A stretch of DNA of 64,000 nt, taken from NCBI GenBank assembly GCA_051877575.1, contig JBJEJA010000031.1, positions 1 to 64,000 on the forward strand, read 5' to 3'. This DNA is from UBA2882 sp051877575 (GTDB lineage: Bacteria > Bacillota > Clostridia > Lachnospirales > Lachnospiraceae). The number at the start of each line of letters is the position of its first letter. Within the stretch, counting starts at the first letter, position 1. The notes under the pieces were generated by a model that ran no database searches, was not told the DNA's origin, and was given only the letters and a program-made list of their open reading frames with translations. A program made the position numbers and the translations under genes. Below, piece by piece: positions 22,694 through 32,409 of the stretch.

Positions 22694-25531
22694 ATGGCTA
22701 AGAGAGAACAGGAATTTATTAAAATCAGAGGTGCGCGTGAGCACAATTTAAAAAATATAGATCTGGATATTCCCAGAAACGAACTGGTGGTTCTGACGGG
22801 GCTTTCCGGCTCCGGAAAATCATCTTTGGCATTTGACACCATTTATGCGGAAGGACAGAGGCGTTATATGGAATCGTTATCTTCCTATGCGAGGCAGTTC
22901 CTGGGACAGATGGAAAAGCCGAATGTGGAAAAAATTGAGGGGCTTTCTCCCGCAATTTCCATAGACCAGAAATCAACCAACCGTAATCCCAGATCTACAG
23001 TAGGAACCGTGACGGAGGTGTATGACTATTTCCGTCTGCTTTATGCCCGAATCGGGATTCCGCACTGCCCGGAATGCGGAAGGGAAATTGCAAGGCAGAC
23101 CGTAGATCAGATGGTGGACAAGATTATGGAGTTGCCGGAAGGGACGCGGATTCAGGTCCTGGCACCCATTGTCAGAGGCAGAAAAGGGGAACACGTGAAA
23201 GTCTTGGAAAGAGCCAAACGGAGCGGTTATGTGCGTGTCAGGATTGACGGAAATCTCTTTGACTTGTCTGAGGACATAAAGCTGGAAAAGAATATCAAGC
23301 ACAATATAGAGATCGTAGTCGACCGTCTCGTGGTAAAGGAAGGGATTGAAAAGCGCCTGACGGATTCTGTGGAAAATGCATTGGAGCTATCGGAGGGGCT
23401 TTTGTTTATCGATGTGGTAAAGGGAGAGGAGATGACCTTTTCCCAAAGCTTTTCCTGTCCGGACTGCGGCATCAGTATTGATGAGATAGAGCCCAGAAGT
23501 TTTTCTTTCAATAATCCTTTCGGAGCCTGTCCGGATTGCTTCGGACTCGGTTATAAGATGGAATTTGACGTAGACTTGATGATACCGGATCAGAGTCTGT
23601 CTATCAATCAGGGAGCGATTGCGGTCATGGGATGGCAGTCCTGCAACAACAAAGGCAGTTTTACCAATGCGATTCTACAGGCGTTGGGAAAAGAGTATCA
23701 TTTTGATCTGGATACACCTTTTGAGCAATATCCGCAGGAAATCAAGGATGTTTTAATCCATGGGACAAACGGCCGTCAGGTCAGCGTGGAATACGAAGGA
23801 CAGCGGGGAAGAGGCGTTTACCCGATTGCTTTTGAGGGACTGATCAAAAACGTGCAGCGGAAATACCGGGAAACATCATCGGAGATTACCAAGGCGGAGT
23901 ATGAAAGTTTTATGAGGATTACGCCCTGTGCGCTTTGCGGGGGCAAAAGATTGAAAAGAGAATCCTTGGCAGTGACCGTGTGCGATAAAAATATATACGA
24001 GATTACTTCCTATTCCATTGGAGAATTATATGATTTTCTGCAGCATATGGAACTGACCAGTCAGCAACAACTGATTGGCAGCCAGATTTTAAAGGAAATC
24101 CGTGCAAGGATCGGTTTCCTGAAGGATGTGGGATTGGAATATCTGTCTCTGTCCAGAGGTACGGCATCCCTCTCCGGCGGAGAAGCTCAGAGAATCCGTC
24201 TGGCGACTCAGATCGGTTCGGGACTGGTGGGAGTCTGTTATATTTTGGATGAACCCAGTATCGGTCTGCATCAGAGGGACAATGATAAGCTTCTGGCAGC
24301 TTTGAAGAATCTGCGCGATTTGGGAAACACGCTGATTGTGGTGGAGCATGATGAGGATACCATGCTCGCTGCCGATTATGTGGTGGATATCGGACCGGGT
24401 GCGGGAAGCCACGGCGGAGAAGTAGTGGCGTGCGGTACGGCACAACAAATCATGCAGGTAAAGGAATCCATTACCGGTCAGTATCTGAGCGGCGTGCTGA
24501 AGATTCCCGTTCCAAAGGAACGCAGGAAACCCATCGGCTGGTTATCCGTAAAAGGTGCTGCAGAGAATAATTTAAAGAATATCGATGTGGACATTCCGCT
24601 GGGAGTATTTACTTGTGTGACAGGAGTTTCCGGATCCGGAAAATCTTCTTTGGTCAATGAAATTCTGTATAAGGTTCTGGCAAAGAAATTGAACCGGGCA
24701 AGAACCATACCCGGGAAGCACAAATGCATCACCGGAGTGGAGCAATTGGATAAGGTCATTGACATCGACCAGTCTCCCATCGGTAGAACACCCCGTTCCA
24801 ACCCCGCTACCTATACCGGCGTTTTTGATATGATCCGGGATCTTTTTGCAGGAACTACAGATGCCAAGGCAAAGGGCTACAAAAAGGGCCGTTTCAGCTT
24901 TAATGTGAAAGGCGGCAGATGCGAAGCCTGTAGCGGTGACGGTATCATCAAGATTGAAATGCACTTTTTGCCCGATGTCTATGTGCCTTGTGAAGTTTGC
25001 GGCGGCAAACGCTATAACCGTGAAACGCTGGATGTGAAGTATAAGGGAAAAAATATCTATGATGTATTGGATATGACTGTGGAAGAGGCACTGAAATTTT
25101 TTGAGCATGTACCGTCTATCCGCAATAAAATACAGACTCTGTATGATGTGGGGCTTTCCTATGTGAAGCTGGGACAGCCTTCCACTACCCTTTCGGGGGG
25201 AGAGGCCCAGCGTATCAAGCTGGCAACGGAGTTGTCCCGCAGAAGTACCGGAAAGACCATTTATATTTTAGATGAGCCTACAACCGGGCTGCATTTTGCC
25301 GATGTGCACAAGCTTGTGGAAATTCTTCACAGACTGGCAGAGGGCGGAAACACGGTCGTTGTCATTGAGCACAATCTGGATGTAATCAAAACGGCGGATT
25401 ATATTATTGATATGGGACCGGAAGGCGGAAACGGCGGCGGTACTGTGATTGCCACGGGAACACCTGAGGAAGTCGCAGAAAATAAGGCTTCATATACGGG
25501 ATTTTATATCGATAAGATGTTGAAGAGATAA
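22694..25531 (+). CDS. uvrA: Excinuclease ABC subunit A
   Basis: The 945-residue UvrA has two ABC ATPase modules: Walker A GLSGSGKSS (about 35-43) and GVSGSGKSS (about 640-648), and signatures SLSGGEAQRIRLA and TLSGGEAQRIKLA. Its zinc modules have CxxC pairs (CPECG, CALCG, CEACSGDG, CEVCGGKRY). It recognises DNA damage and loads UvrB. Length and motif order are normal. It starts five bases after uvrB and its transcript ends at the terminator beginning 25591. Confidence 0.97.
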   Translation: MAKREQEFIKIRGAREHNLKNIDLDIPRNELVVLTGLSGSGKSSLAFDTIYAEGQRRYMESLSSYARQFLGQMEKPNVEKIEGLSPAISIDQKSTNRNPRSTVGTVTEVYDYFRLLYARIGIPHCPECGREIARQTVDQMVDKIMELPEGTRIQVLAPIVRGRKGEHVKVLERAKRSGYVRVRIDGNLFDLSEDIKLEKNIKHNIEIVVDRLVVKEGIEKRLTDSVENALELSEGLLFIDVVKGEEMTFSQSFSCPDCGISIDEIEPRSFSFNNPFGACPDCFGLGYKMEFDVDLMIPDQSLSINQGAIAVMGWQSCNNKGSFTNAILQALGKEYHFDLDTPFEQYPQEIKDVLIHGTNGRQVSVEYEGQRGRGVYPIAFEGLIKNVQRKYRETSSEITKAEYESFMRITPCALCGGKRLKRESLAVTVCDKNIYEITSYSIGELYDFLQHMELTSQQQLIGSQILKEIRARIGFLKDVGLEYLSLSRGTASLSGGEAQRIRLATQIGSGLVGVCYILDEPSIGLHQRDNDKLLAALKNLRDLGNTLIVVEHDEDTMLAADYVVDIGPGAGSHGGEVVACGTAQQIMQVKESITGQYLSGVLKIPVPKERRKPIGWLSVKGAAENNLKNIDVDIPLGVFTCVTGVSGSGKSSLVNEILYKVLAKKLNRARTIPGKHKCITGVEQLDKVIDIDQSPIGRTPRSNPATYTGVFDMIRDLFAGTTDAKAKGYKKGRFSFNVKGGRCEACSGDGIIKIEMHFLPDVYVPCEVCGGKRYNRETLDVKYKGKNIYDVLDMTVEEALKFFEHVPSIRNKIQTLYDVGLSYVKLGQPSTTLSGGEAQRIKLATELSRRSTGKTIYILDEPTTGLHFADVHKLVEILHRLAEGGNTVVVIEHNLDVIKTADYIIDMGPEGGNGGGTVIATGTPEEVAENKASYTGFYIDKMLKR

Positions 25532-25590
25532 ATTTTTGCAAAAGGGTAAAGTTTTTCAAATATCCGTCCGAAATAAAAAATAGCATGGAG

Positions 25591-25645
25591 GCACAGGAAG
25601 ATGGCAGACGGAGCTGCCGTTGTTCCTGTGCGTTTTGTTATTTTT
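25591..25645 (+). terminator. Terminator of uvrBA
   Basis: GCACAGGAA (25591-25599) pairs with TTCCTGTGC (25623-25631) and the interior GGCAG/CTGCC extends the fold. A T-rich tail follows (GTTTTGTTATTTTT). The remaining bases up to the mbl promoter contain no recognisable gene. Confidence 0.85.
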
Positions 25646-25730
25646 CCGATCATTGTACGGAAAAAAACGGAATTTTGTCGATGATTTGCAATAAGAAAAG
25701 TGAAAAATATATGAATTCCGATAAAACCCT

Positions 25731-25759
25731 TTGAAAAACCTTATGAAGTGCGCTATAAT
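25731..25759 (+). promoter_or_regulatory. Promoter of the mbl-flagellar operon
   Basis: TTGAAA (25731-25736), 17-base spacer, TATAAT (25754-25759): the closest match to the sigma-A consensus in the window. The leader before mbl is about 60 bases. Confidence 0.85.
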
Positions 25760-25825
25760 AAATCAGTATGTGAAATTGTGCTTAACAGATTGATGATAGA
25801 TAGAAAAAGGAAAGGGGTTTGTACA

Positions 25826-26821
25826 ATGAGGTACACAGATATTGGAATTGATTTGGGAACAGCCAGCATATTGGTTTATATAAGAGGAAAAGGTGTTGTA
25901 TTGAAGGAGCCCAGCGTTGTGGCTTTTGACAGGGATACCAACAAGATCCGGGCTATCGGTGAGGATGCCAGACTGATGTTGGGAAGAACACCGGGAAATA
26001 TTACTGCGGTCAGACCGCTGCGCCAGGGCGTTATTTCCAATTATACCGTAACGGAAAAAATGATGAAGTACTTTATTCAGAAGGCACTGGGAAAGAAGTC
26101 CTTCAGAAAACCACGCGTGGTTGTATGCGTGCCGAGCGGTGTAACAGAGGTTGAACAGAAGGCGGTTGAGGATGCAACTTACCAGGCAGGCGCAAGAGAG
26201 GTAAAACTGATTGAAGAGCCCATTGCGGCAGCAATCGGAGCCGGAATTGACATTTCCAAACCCTGCGGAAATATGATTGTCGATATCGGCGGCGGTACTT
26301 CCGATATTGCGGTCATTTCCTTAAAGGGAACGGTTGTCAGTGCATCCATTAAGGTGGCGGGTGATGATTTTGACGAAGCAATCGTGCGCTATATGAGGAA
26401 AAAACATAATCTGCTGATCGGTGAAAGAACCGCAGAAGATTTGAAGATTAAAATAGGAACTGCATATAAGAGACCGGAGGTTGATACCATGGAGGTCAGA
26501 GGACGTAATCTGGTAACCGGTCTCCCTAAAACAGTAAAAGTAACATCGGAAGAAACAGAAGAAGCCTTAAAAGAAACGACGGCTCAGATTATTGAAACAA
26601 TTCACAGTGTGCTGGAGCAGACACCTCCGGAGCTGGCAGCGGACATTGCTGACAGAGGCATTGTACTGACAGGAGGAGGAAGCCTTCTGAGAGGTCTTGA
26701 AGATTTGATTGAAGCAAAGACCGGTATCAATACCATGACAGCAGAGGATCCGATGACCTGTGTGGCTATCGGAACAGGTAAATATGTTGAATTGTTGGCA
26801 GATACCAAGGGCGAGTTCTAA
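25826..26821 (+). CDS. mbl: MreB/Mbl actin-like cell-shape protein
   Basis: The 331-residue actin homologue has phosphate-1 DLGTASILVYIRGKG, connect-1, phosphate-2 IVDIGGGTSDIAVIS and the adenosine motif GIVLTGGGSLLRGL. It polymerises under the membrane and guides lateral wall synthesis. I name it Mbl rather than MreB because two flagellar FlgG-type genes follow, as in B. subtilis mbl-flhO-flhP, and no mreCD genes are adjacent. ATG 25826 starts MRYTDIGIDLGT, the family N-terminus. Confidence 0.9.
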   Translation: MRYTDIGIDLGTASILVYIRGKGVVLKEPSVVAFDRDTNKIRAIGEDARLMLGRTPGNITAVRPLRQGVISNYTVTEKMMKYFIQKALGKKSFRKPRVVVCVPSGVTEVEQKAVEDATYQAGAREVKLIEEPIAAAIGAGIDISKPCGNMIVDIGGGTSDIAVISLKGTVVSASIKVAGDDFDEAIVRYMRKKHNLLIGERTAEDLKIKIGTAYKRPEVDTMEVRGRNLVTGLPKTVKVTSEETEEALKETTAQIIETIHSVLEQTPPELAADIADRGIVLTGGGSLLRGLEDLIEAKTGINTMTAEDPMTCVAIGTGKYVELLADTKGEF

Positions 26822-26848
26822 ATCCGGCTTCCGGTCAGGAGGATTTTC

Positions 26849-27622
26849 ATGGTAAAGGGATTATATGCCGCATACACCGGCATGCTGAACCAGCAGAATA
26901 AAATGGATGTCATTTCCAATAACCTTGCCAATGCGGCTACAACGGGGTATAAAAAGGAAGGCTCCACCAGCCAGTCATTTGATACGGTTCTTGCTTATAA
27001 GATTAAAGATCAGACCGTGGGGATCAGGGCGCAGAATATCGGAACCATGAATCTGGGCGTTAAGATTGGTGAGAATTATACGGATTATACCCAGGGAGCA
27101 TTTAAGTCGACGGGAAATACTTATGATCTGGCAATTTCGGGAAACGGTTTTTTCTGTGTGGAATTTACCAACAAGGCAGGAGAGGCCAGTATAAAATATA
27201 CAAGAGACGGCTCTTTTACCCTGAATGTGGATGGGTATCTGGTAACAAAAGACGGAGACTATGTACTGAATGACAAAGGACAGAGAATTCGGCTGGATCC
27301 CTTGTCCGATGCAAGTGTTGATCAGAGCGGAATGATTTATCAGAACGATAGAGCGGTTGCAACGATCGGTTTGAAGGATTTTGAAGATTATAATTACCTG
27401 GAGCATTACGGAGAAAATTATTATCAGCCTGTAGAGGGTGCAGAGTTTCAAGATGCAGACGGACAGATTTTTGAAGGTTATCTGGAAGCATCGAATGTAC
27501 AGGTGGTTTCTGAGATGGTAGATCTGATCAGTGTTACCAGAGCGTATGAAAGCAATCAAAAGATGATTCAGACGATTGATTCGACTTTGGACAAAGCGGT
27601 TAATCAGCTTGGCAACGTATAG
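26849..27622 (+). CDS. flhO: Flagellar hook-basal body protein (FlhO/FlgF-like)
   Basis: This 257-residue rod/hook protein begins VKGLYAAYTGMLNQQNKMDV and NLANAATTGYKKE, the N-terminal motif of flagellar rod proteins. It has a D1-type middle (FKSTGNTYDLAISGNGFFCV) and the C-terminal EASNVQVVSEMVDLISVTRA helix. It forms part of the proximal or distal rod. In B. subtilis the genes flhO and flhP follow mbl, as here. It starts 27 bases after mbl and is followed closely by a second paralogue. Confidence 0.9.
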   Translation: MVKGLYAAYTGMLNQQNKMDVISNNLANAATTGYKKEGSTSQSFDTVLAYKIKDQTVGIRAQNIGTMNLGVKIGENYTDYTQGAFKSTGNTYDLAISGNGFFCVEFTNKAGEASIKYTRDGSFTLNVDGYLVTKDGDYVLNDKGQRIRLDPLSDASVDQSGMIYQNDRAVATIGLKDFEDYNYLEHYGENYYQPVEGAEFQDADGQIFEGYLEASNVQVVSEMVDLISVTRAYESNQKMIQTIDSTLDKAVNQLGNV

Positions 27623-27634
27623 GAGGGATAGCGT

Positions 27635-28456
27635 ATGGTAAGATCTTTATGGTCAGCGGCAACCGGTATGATTGCCCAGCAGACAAATGTTGATACGATT
27701 TCCAATAACCTTGCAAACGTCAATACGGCAGGATACAAAACGGAAGTGGCGGAATTTAAGAGTTTGTTGTATCAAAATCTTCAGACAAGGACCACATCTG
27801 CCAACGGAGAACAAAAACCAATCAGCGCACAAGTCGGATTGGGCGTGCGTAATTCATCCATAACTTCCATTTTTACGGAAGGTAATTTTTACGAATCCAG
27901 CAGTGACAGCGCTTTTGCTATTGATGGAGAGGGATTTTTCGGTATCAGGACCGCCAGTGGTGAAATACAGTATACCCGAAATGGTAATTTTAACTGGGCG
28001 GTAGGGAATAACGGTACTTTGAACCTGACCACGTCGGATGGGTTGCAGGTGCTGGATACTACAGGTAAGGCAATCAGTATTCCGTCCAATTACAAAACGT
28101 CCGAAGTTACCATTACATCAGACGGTCAGCTTTGTTATCCGGATGAAAGCAATAATCCCCAGCCCATGGGTATTGCCATTGGATTGTTTCAGTTTCAGAA
28201 TCCAGCTGGACTGGAAAAGACCAGCAGCAGTTTGTACAAGGTAACGGCGGCCAGCGGTCAGGCAATTAATGAGGCAACAACTACCTTGTCCATCCAGAAG
28301 AGTACGGTGGTACAGGGTTATATAGAGGGCTCCAATGTGCAGGTGGTTGATGAGATGGTAAACCTCATCGTGGCACAGAGGGCATATGAGATGAATTCTA
28401 AAGTCATTCAGGCCTCTGATGATATGATGGGGCAGGCTAACCAGCTTAGAAGCTAA
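27635..28456 (+). CDS. flhP: Flagellar distal rod protein (FlhP/FlgG-like)
   Basis: The 273-residue paralogue of the preceding gene starts VRSLWSAATGMIAQQTNVDT and NLANVNTAGYKTE. It has the FlgG-type GEGFFGIRTASGEIQYTRNG segment and ends with VQVVDEMVNLIVAQRAYEMN. It would form the outermost rod section below the hook. GGAGG lies upstream of the ATG with 12 bases between genes. Together with flhO and the downstream rod-binding gene it makes a small rod-assembly set away from any large flagellar operon in the window. Confidence 0.9.
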   Translation: MVRSLWSAATGMIAQQTNVDTISNNLANVNTAGYKTEVAEFKSLLYQNLQTRTTSANGEQKPISAQVGLGVRNSSITSIFTEGNFYESSSDSAFAIDGEGFFGIRTASGEIQYTRNGNFNWAVGNNGTLNLTTSDGLQVLDTTGKAISIPSNYKTSEVTITSDGQLCYPDESNNPQPMGIAIGLFQFQNPAGLEKTSSSLYKVTAASGQAINEATTTLSIQKSTVVQGYIEGSNVQVVDEMVNLIVAQRAYEMNSKVIQASDDMMGQANQLRS

Positions 28457-28469
28457 GGAGTGAGTGAGA

Positions 28470-28823
28470 ATGGACATTGATCTGAGTAGTTTGAGCAATT
28501 ATTATAACAGTATATCCGGTCAGACATCCGCATCGGCCAATTCTATTTCCAAGCTTTCCGATGAAGATATGAAAGCGAAGAGCGATGAGGAATTGATGGA
28601 GGTCTGCAAGGAATTTGAGTCCTATCTGCTGGAACAGGTCTTTAAAGAGATGGAAAAAACGTCTTCTATTTTTGGAGAGGATGAAGACGACAGTTCCTCC
28701 CAGCTTGTAGATTATTTTAAGGATACGACCATTGCGGAGCTGGCGAGCCAGTCAACGGATCAGAATAGTCTGGGACTTGCACAGATGCTGTATGAGCAGA
28801 TGAAACGAAATTACGACATTTAA
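28470..28823 (+). CDS. FlgJ-type rod-binding protein (N-terminal domain only)
   Basis: The 117-residue protein matches the FlgJ rod-binding domain: DEELMEVCKEFESYLLEQVF followed by KEMEKTS and a C-terminal LGLAQMLYEQMKRNYD. The glucosaminidase/muramidase domain of proteobacterial FlgJ is absent, which is usual where wall penetration uses a separate enzyme. ATG 28470 is nine bases after AAGGAG; a GTG six bases earlier is too close. It ends the mbl-flagellar operon, with a terminator following. Confidence 0.85.
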   Translation: MDIDLSSLSNYYNSISGQTSASANSISKLSDEDMKAKSDEELMEVCKEFESYLLEQVFKEMEKTSSIFGEDEDDSSSQLVDYFKDTTIAELASQSTDQNSLGLAQMLYEQMKRNYDI

Positions 28824-28838
28824 TATAATCGGATACTT

Positions 28839-28865
28839 GGGGCTGTCGGTATGACGGCCTCTTTT
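28839..28865 (+). terminator. Terminator after the flagellar genes
   Basis: GGCTGTC (28841-28847) pairs with GACGGCC (28853-28859, one G-T pair) around GGTAT, followed by TCTTTT. A short U-run makes it moderate in strength. Confidence 0.65.
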
Positions 28866-28948
28866 CATGTCACTATGCAGAGCCATGCAGAGGCCATTTT
28901 GCGAATGGATGGCTCGGAATAGTGAAGGGCTAAGGGCAGGGAGAAACA

Positions 28949-31222
28949 ATGGAAAAAGCGGTTATTTGCGGTTATGTGGATCATATTATTTATCAGAATC
29001 CGGGAAACGGTTACACTGTCATGACGGTAACAGATGAAAAAAGTGAAGTTACGGTGACGGGAATGTTCCGTGGAATCGAAGCGGGAGAGCGGGTCAGGAT
29101 AGAAGGGAGCTATCAGGAACATCCCAGTTATGGAGAGCAGCTCCGGATGGAAAGCTATGAGGTTTTGCCGCCGGATGACTGTAAGAGTATTGAGCGGTAT
29201 CTTGGATCCGGGGCAATCAAAGGAGTGGGAGAGAAACTGGCTCAGAGGATTGTGAAAAAGTTCGGCGAGGATACGTTTCGCGTGATTGAGGAAGAACCTC
29301 AGAAACTCATACAGATCAAGGGAATCAGTGAGCGGATTGCCAGAGAAATCGCAGAGCAGGTTTATGAAAAAAAAGAAATGCGTCGTGCCATGTTGTTTTT
29401 GCAGGACTACGGCATTACGGATAAGCTGGCGGTCAAAATCTATGAAAGATACGGAGAGGGGTTATACGATATGCTCCGCACCAATCCCTATAAGATGGCA
29501 GAGGATATTGAAGGAGTCGGATTTAAGCGTGCGGATGAAATCGCAAAAAACGTAGGAATTTTGGTGGATTCCGAATATCGTATCCGTTGCGGATTGCTGT
29601 ATACGCTGTCGCAGGCGCTTGCTGCGGGGCATACCTGCCTGCCCGAACAGATACTGATTCGAAACGGCTGTGTTTTACTCGGACTTACCGAAGAGGAGGT
29701 TAAAGTACAGCTGACCAATCTGATTATGGATCATAAGGTGTTTGTGCGTAAAGAAGATGAAGAAGGGGAAATGTATGTATACAGCCCTGCGGCTTATCGT
29801 GCCGAAAATCAATGTGCGGCGTTGCTGCAGAAATTGGACATTTGTTTTTTTGAAGAAGGAGAAGACTGTTTGTCCAAGGAAGAAAGCTTGATTTATGATA
29901 AGATTCAGCAGATAGAGGACGAAAATGGTATCGTATTGGATAATCTGCAGAGACAGGCGGTTTTAAAAGCGATCCAGCACGGTGTTATGGTGCTGACAGG
30001 CGGACCGGGTACCGGTAAAACAACGACGATCCATATTATGCTTCGTTATTTTGAACGGGAGCAGATGCAGATTGAGCTGGCTGCGCCTACGGGAAGAGCG
30101 GCAAAGAGAATGAGTGAAGCCTGTGGAATGGAAGCAAGAACCATACACAGACTGTTGGAGGTCAACGGCGCTTCGGAAGACGGCAAAACGGCCGGATTCG
30201 GCAGGGATATGAATTATCCGCTGGATGCGGACGTGATCATTGTAGATGAGATGTCCATGGTGGATATATTTCTGTTTCAGGCGCTGCTTTCTGCCATTCC
30301 CCAGGGAACACGACTGATCATGGTAGGGGATGTGGATCAGCTTCCCAGTGTGGGACCGGGATGCATTTTAAAAGATCTCATTGACAGCAGAGTGTATTCG
30401 GTGGTCATGCTCAATAAAATTTTCCGACAGGCGGCAGAAAGCGATATTGTCGTGAATGCCCATCGCATACATGACGGGAAAATGCCGAATATCAACAACC
30501 GGGAAAGCAGGGATTTCTACTTTCTGAGAAGAGAGGATCCGAATGTGATGTACAACAATATCGTTCAGCTGGTAACGGATAAGCTGGTCCGCTATGTAGG
30601 GACTTCGCCCATGGATATCCAGGTGCTGACACCGATGAAAAAGGGCGCAATGGGAGTGGAAACATTAAATGCCATTCTGCAGCGTTATATCAATCCGCCG
30701 GAAAAAGGAAAAAGAGAACATCTGTCGGGAGATACGCTGTTTCGGGAAGGCGATAAAGTTATGCAGATAAAAAACAATTATAAGCTGGAATGGGAGATAA
30801 CGGGCAAATACAATCTGCCGATTCAGACCGGACAGGGAGTGTTTAACGGAGATATCGGAATTGTAAAAGAAATCAATGAATATGCTTCTACCCTTCAGGT
30901 GGAATTTGACGAAGGGAAAAAGGTAAATTACCGTTTTGAAGAATTGGACGAACTGGAATTGGCATATGCTGTCACCATACATAAGTCTCAGGGAAGCGAA
31001 TATCCGGCAGTGGTTATTCCGCTTCTGGGTGTACCCGGACTTCTGACCTATCGTAACCTGCTGTATACGGCAGTTACCAGAGCCAAAAAATGTGTGACGA
31101 TCATTGGAAACGAGACAATTATGCAAAACATGATTTTGGGGGAAAATAAACAGAAAAGGTATACCGGATTTTGTTATCGAATACAAGAAATGGAGAGAAT
31201 GCGCGGAAAGGATCAATTTTGA
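28949..31222 (+). CDS. recD2: RecD2-type SF1 DNA helicase
   Basis: The 757-residue helicase has the RecD2 N-terminal domain with helix-hairpin-helix repeats (GSGAIKGVGEKLAQRIVKKF, then IKGISERIAREI, and DIEGVGFKRADEIA). The SF1 motor follows, with Walker A GGPGTGKTTT near residue 351, VDEMSMVDIF as motif II, GDVDQLPSVGPG as motif III and AYAVTIHKSQGSEYPAV near the C-terminus. RecD2 works outside RecBCD, which this lineage lacks, in replication-fork and recombination repair. Its stop overlaps the start of comFC. Confidence 0.94.
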   Translation: MEKAVICGYVDHIIYQNPGNGYTVMTVTDEKSEVTVTGMFRGIEAGERVRIEGSYQEHPSYGEQLRMESYEVLPPDDCKSIERYLGSGAIKGVGEKLAQRIVKKFGEDTFRVIEEEPQKLIQIKGISERIAREIAEQVYEKKEMRRAMLFLQDYGITDKLAVKIYERYGEGLYDMLRTNPYKMAEDIEGVGFKRADEIAKNVGILVDSEYRIRCGLLYTLSQALAAGHTCLPEQILIRNGCVLLGLTEEEVKVQLTNLIMDHKVFVRKEDEEGEMYVYSPAAYRAENQCAALLQKLDICFFEEGEDCLSKEESLIYDKIQQIEDENGIVLDNLQRQAVLKAIQHGVMVLTGGPGTGKTTTIHIMLRYFEREQMQIELAAPTGRAAKRMSEACGMEARTIHRLLEVNGASEDGKTAGFGRDMNYPLDADVIIVDEMSMVDIFLFQALLSAIPQGTRLIMVGDVDQLPSVGPGCILKDLIDSRVYSVVMLNKIFRQAAESDIVVNAHRIHDGKMPNINNRESRDFYFLRREDPNVMYNNIVQLVTDKLVRYVGTSPMDIQVLTPMKKGAMGVETLNAILQRYINPPEKGKREHLSGDTLFREGDKVMQIKNNYKLEWEITGKYNLPIQTGQGVFNGDIGIVKEINEYASTLQVEFDEGKKVNYRFEELDELELAYAVTIHKSQGSEYPAVVIPLLGVPGLLTYRNLLYTAVTRAKKCVTIIGNETIMQNMILGENKQKRYTGFCYRIQEMERMRGKDQF

Positions 31223-31965
31223 TCAATGCGGTAAAAATCAGAAAACAGATAAAAGGAACGTTGGATCTGCTGTTCCCTGCCAGATGCCCGGTCTGCGATA
31301 AACCGGTTCCCTATTATGACAGAGAGAAGGGAATCTGTCAGGAATGCGTGGGGAAATTGCCGTTCATCCGGGGAAAGCGCTGCTTCCTTTGCGGAAGAGA
31401 GCTCGCGGACGAGAGAGAGGAACTGTGCGCCGATTGCATGAAAAACGGGAAAAGACATTGTTATACAAAAGGTTTTTCGCTATGCAGTTACCGGGATGTC
31501 ATGCGGGAATCCATATACAGATTGAAATACGGCGGGAGAAGAGAATATGCAAAAGTTTATGGAAGACTGATGGCCGAGCGGTTTGGGAATGCCATCAAAA
31601 GAGCAAAAGTGGATGGGATCATTCCCGTACCGCTGCATTCGAAAAGAGAGTATCAGAGGGGCTATAATCAGGCAGCGTTGTTGGCTGAAGCGTTAGGGGA
31701 GTGTACGGGAGTGCCGGTATTTAAGGATTATGTTGTCCGGGTACGGCATACACCGCCGATGAAAACGCTTGGTGCTGAGGAGCGGCAAAATAATTTGAAA
31801 AAGGCTTTCAAAATAGGGCGAAATGATGTAAAATTAAAAGTAACTATAGTTATTGATGACATCTACACCACGGGCAGTACGATCGATGCCGTCGCAAAAA
31901 CGCTGATGGATGCCGGTGTGTGCAGGATTTATTTTATGACTCTGGCTATTGGTGAGGATGATTGA
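31219..31965 (+). CDS. comFC: ComF family phosphoribosyltransferase-like protein
   Basis: The 248-residue ComFC homologue opens with zinc-finger motifs (CPVCDKPVP, CQECVGKL, CFLCGREL, CADC) and ends with a phosphoribosyltransferase-type loop, VTIVIDDIYTTGSTI. The intervening GIIPVPLHSKREYQRGYNQA is a family hallmark. It is needed for DNA uptake in naturally competent bacteria; whether this organism is competent is unknown, and comFA and comFB are not adjacent. TTG 31219 overlaps the recD2 stop and follows AAAGGA; a longer frame from 31171 lies wholly within recD2 and is not preferred. yvyF follows, as in B. subtilis. Confidence 0.88.
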   Translation: MINAVKIRKQIKGTLDLLFPARCPVCDKPVPYYDREKGICQECVGKLPFIRGKRCFLCGRELADEREELCADCMKNGKRHCYTKGFSLCSYRDVMRESIYRLKYGGRREYAKVYGRLMAERFGNAIKRAKVDGIIPVPLHSKREYQRGYNQAALLAEALGECTGVPVFKDYVVRVRHTPPMKTLGAEERQNNLKKAFKIGRNDVKLKVTIVIDDIYTTGSTIDAVAKTLMDAGVCRIYFMTLAIGEDD

Positions 31966-31981
31966 ACGGAGGCATTTGAGT

Positions 31982-32389
31982 ATGAATGTTAAGAATTGCA
32001 GAAGATGCGGCAGACTGTTTAATTATGTGACAGGACCTTACATCTGTCCTATGTGCAGAGAAGAAAACGAAAAAAAATTTCAGGAAGTAAAGAAATATAT
32101 TCAGACACATCCCAGATGCTCTATGCAGGCTGTGTGTGAAGAGTGTGATGTGGAAGCGGGACAGATTCAGAACTGGATCAGACAGGAAAGGCTTCAGTTT
32201 GCGGACGATTCGCCGATCAAAGTGGCATGCGAGAATTGCGGGGCAATGATCGGAAGCGGCAAACTATGTGAAAAGTGCAAGAATGCTATGACTAAAAATC
32301 TCAATAATATGATGAATAAGTCGGTAGATCAATTAAAGCAGGAACCTGTTCGTCCCCCCAAGGATAAGAACAGAATGAGATTTTTGTAA
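31982..32389 (+). CDS. YvyF-like flagellar operon zinc-ribbon protein
   Basis: The 135-residue protein starts MNVKNCRRCGRLFNYVTGPY, with four Cys pairs (CRRC, CPMC, CENC, CEKC) and a central helix-turn-helix-like stretch QAVCEECDVEAGQIQNWIRQ. This matches the YvyF/TIGR03826 flagellar-operon family, whose function is not established. In B. subtilis yvyF follows comFC and precedes flgM; here flgM and flgK are absent and two unknown membrane-protein genes follow. ATG 31982 is chosen over the longer frame because of GGAGG upstream. Confidence 0.85.
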   Translation: MNVKNCRRCGRLFNYVTGPYICPMCREENEKKFQEVKKYIQTHPRCSMQAVCEECDVEAGQIQNWIRQERLQFADDSPIKVACENCGAMIGSGKLCEKCKNAMTKNLNNMMNKSVDQLKQEPVRPPKDKNRMRFL

Positions 32390-32409
32390 AAGGACGGAGG
32401 AACCGTTGT

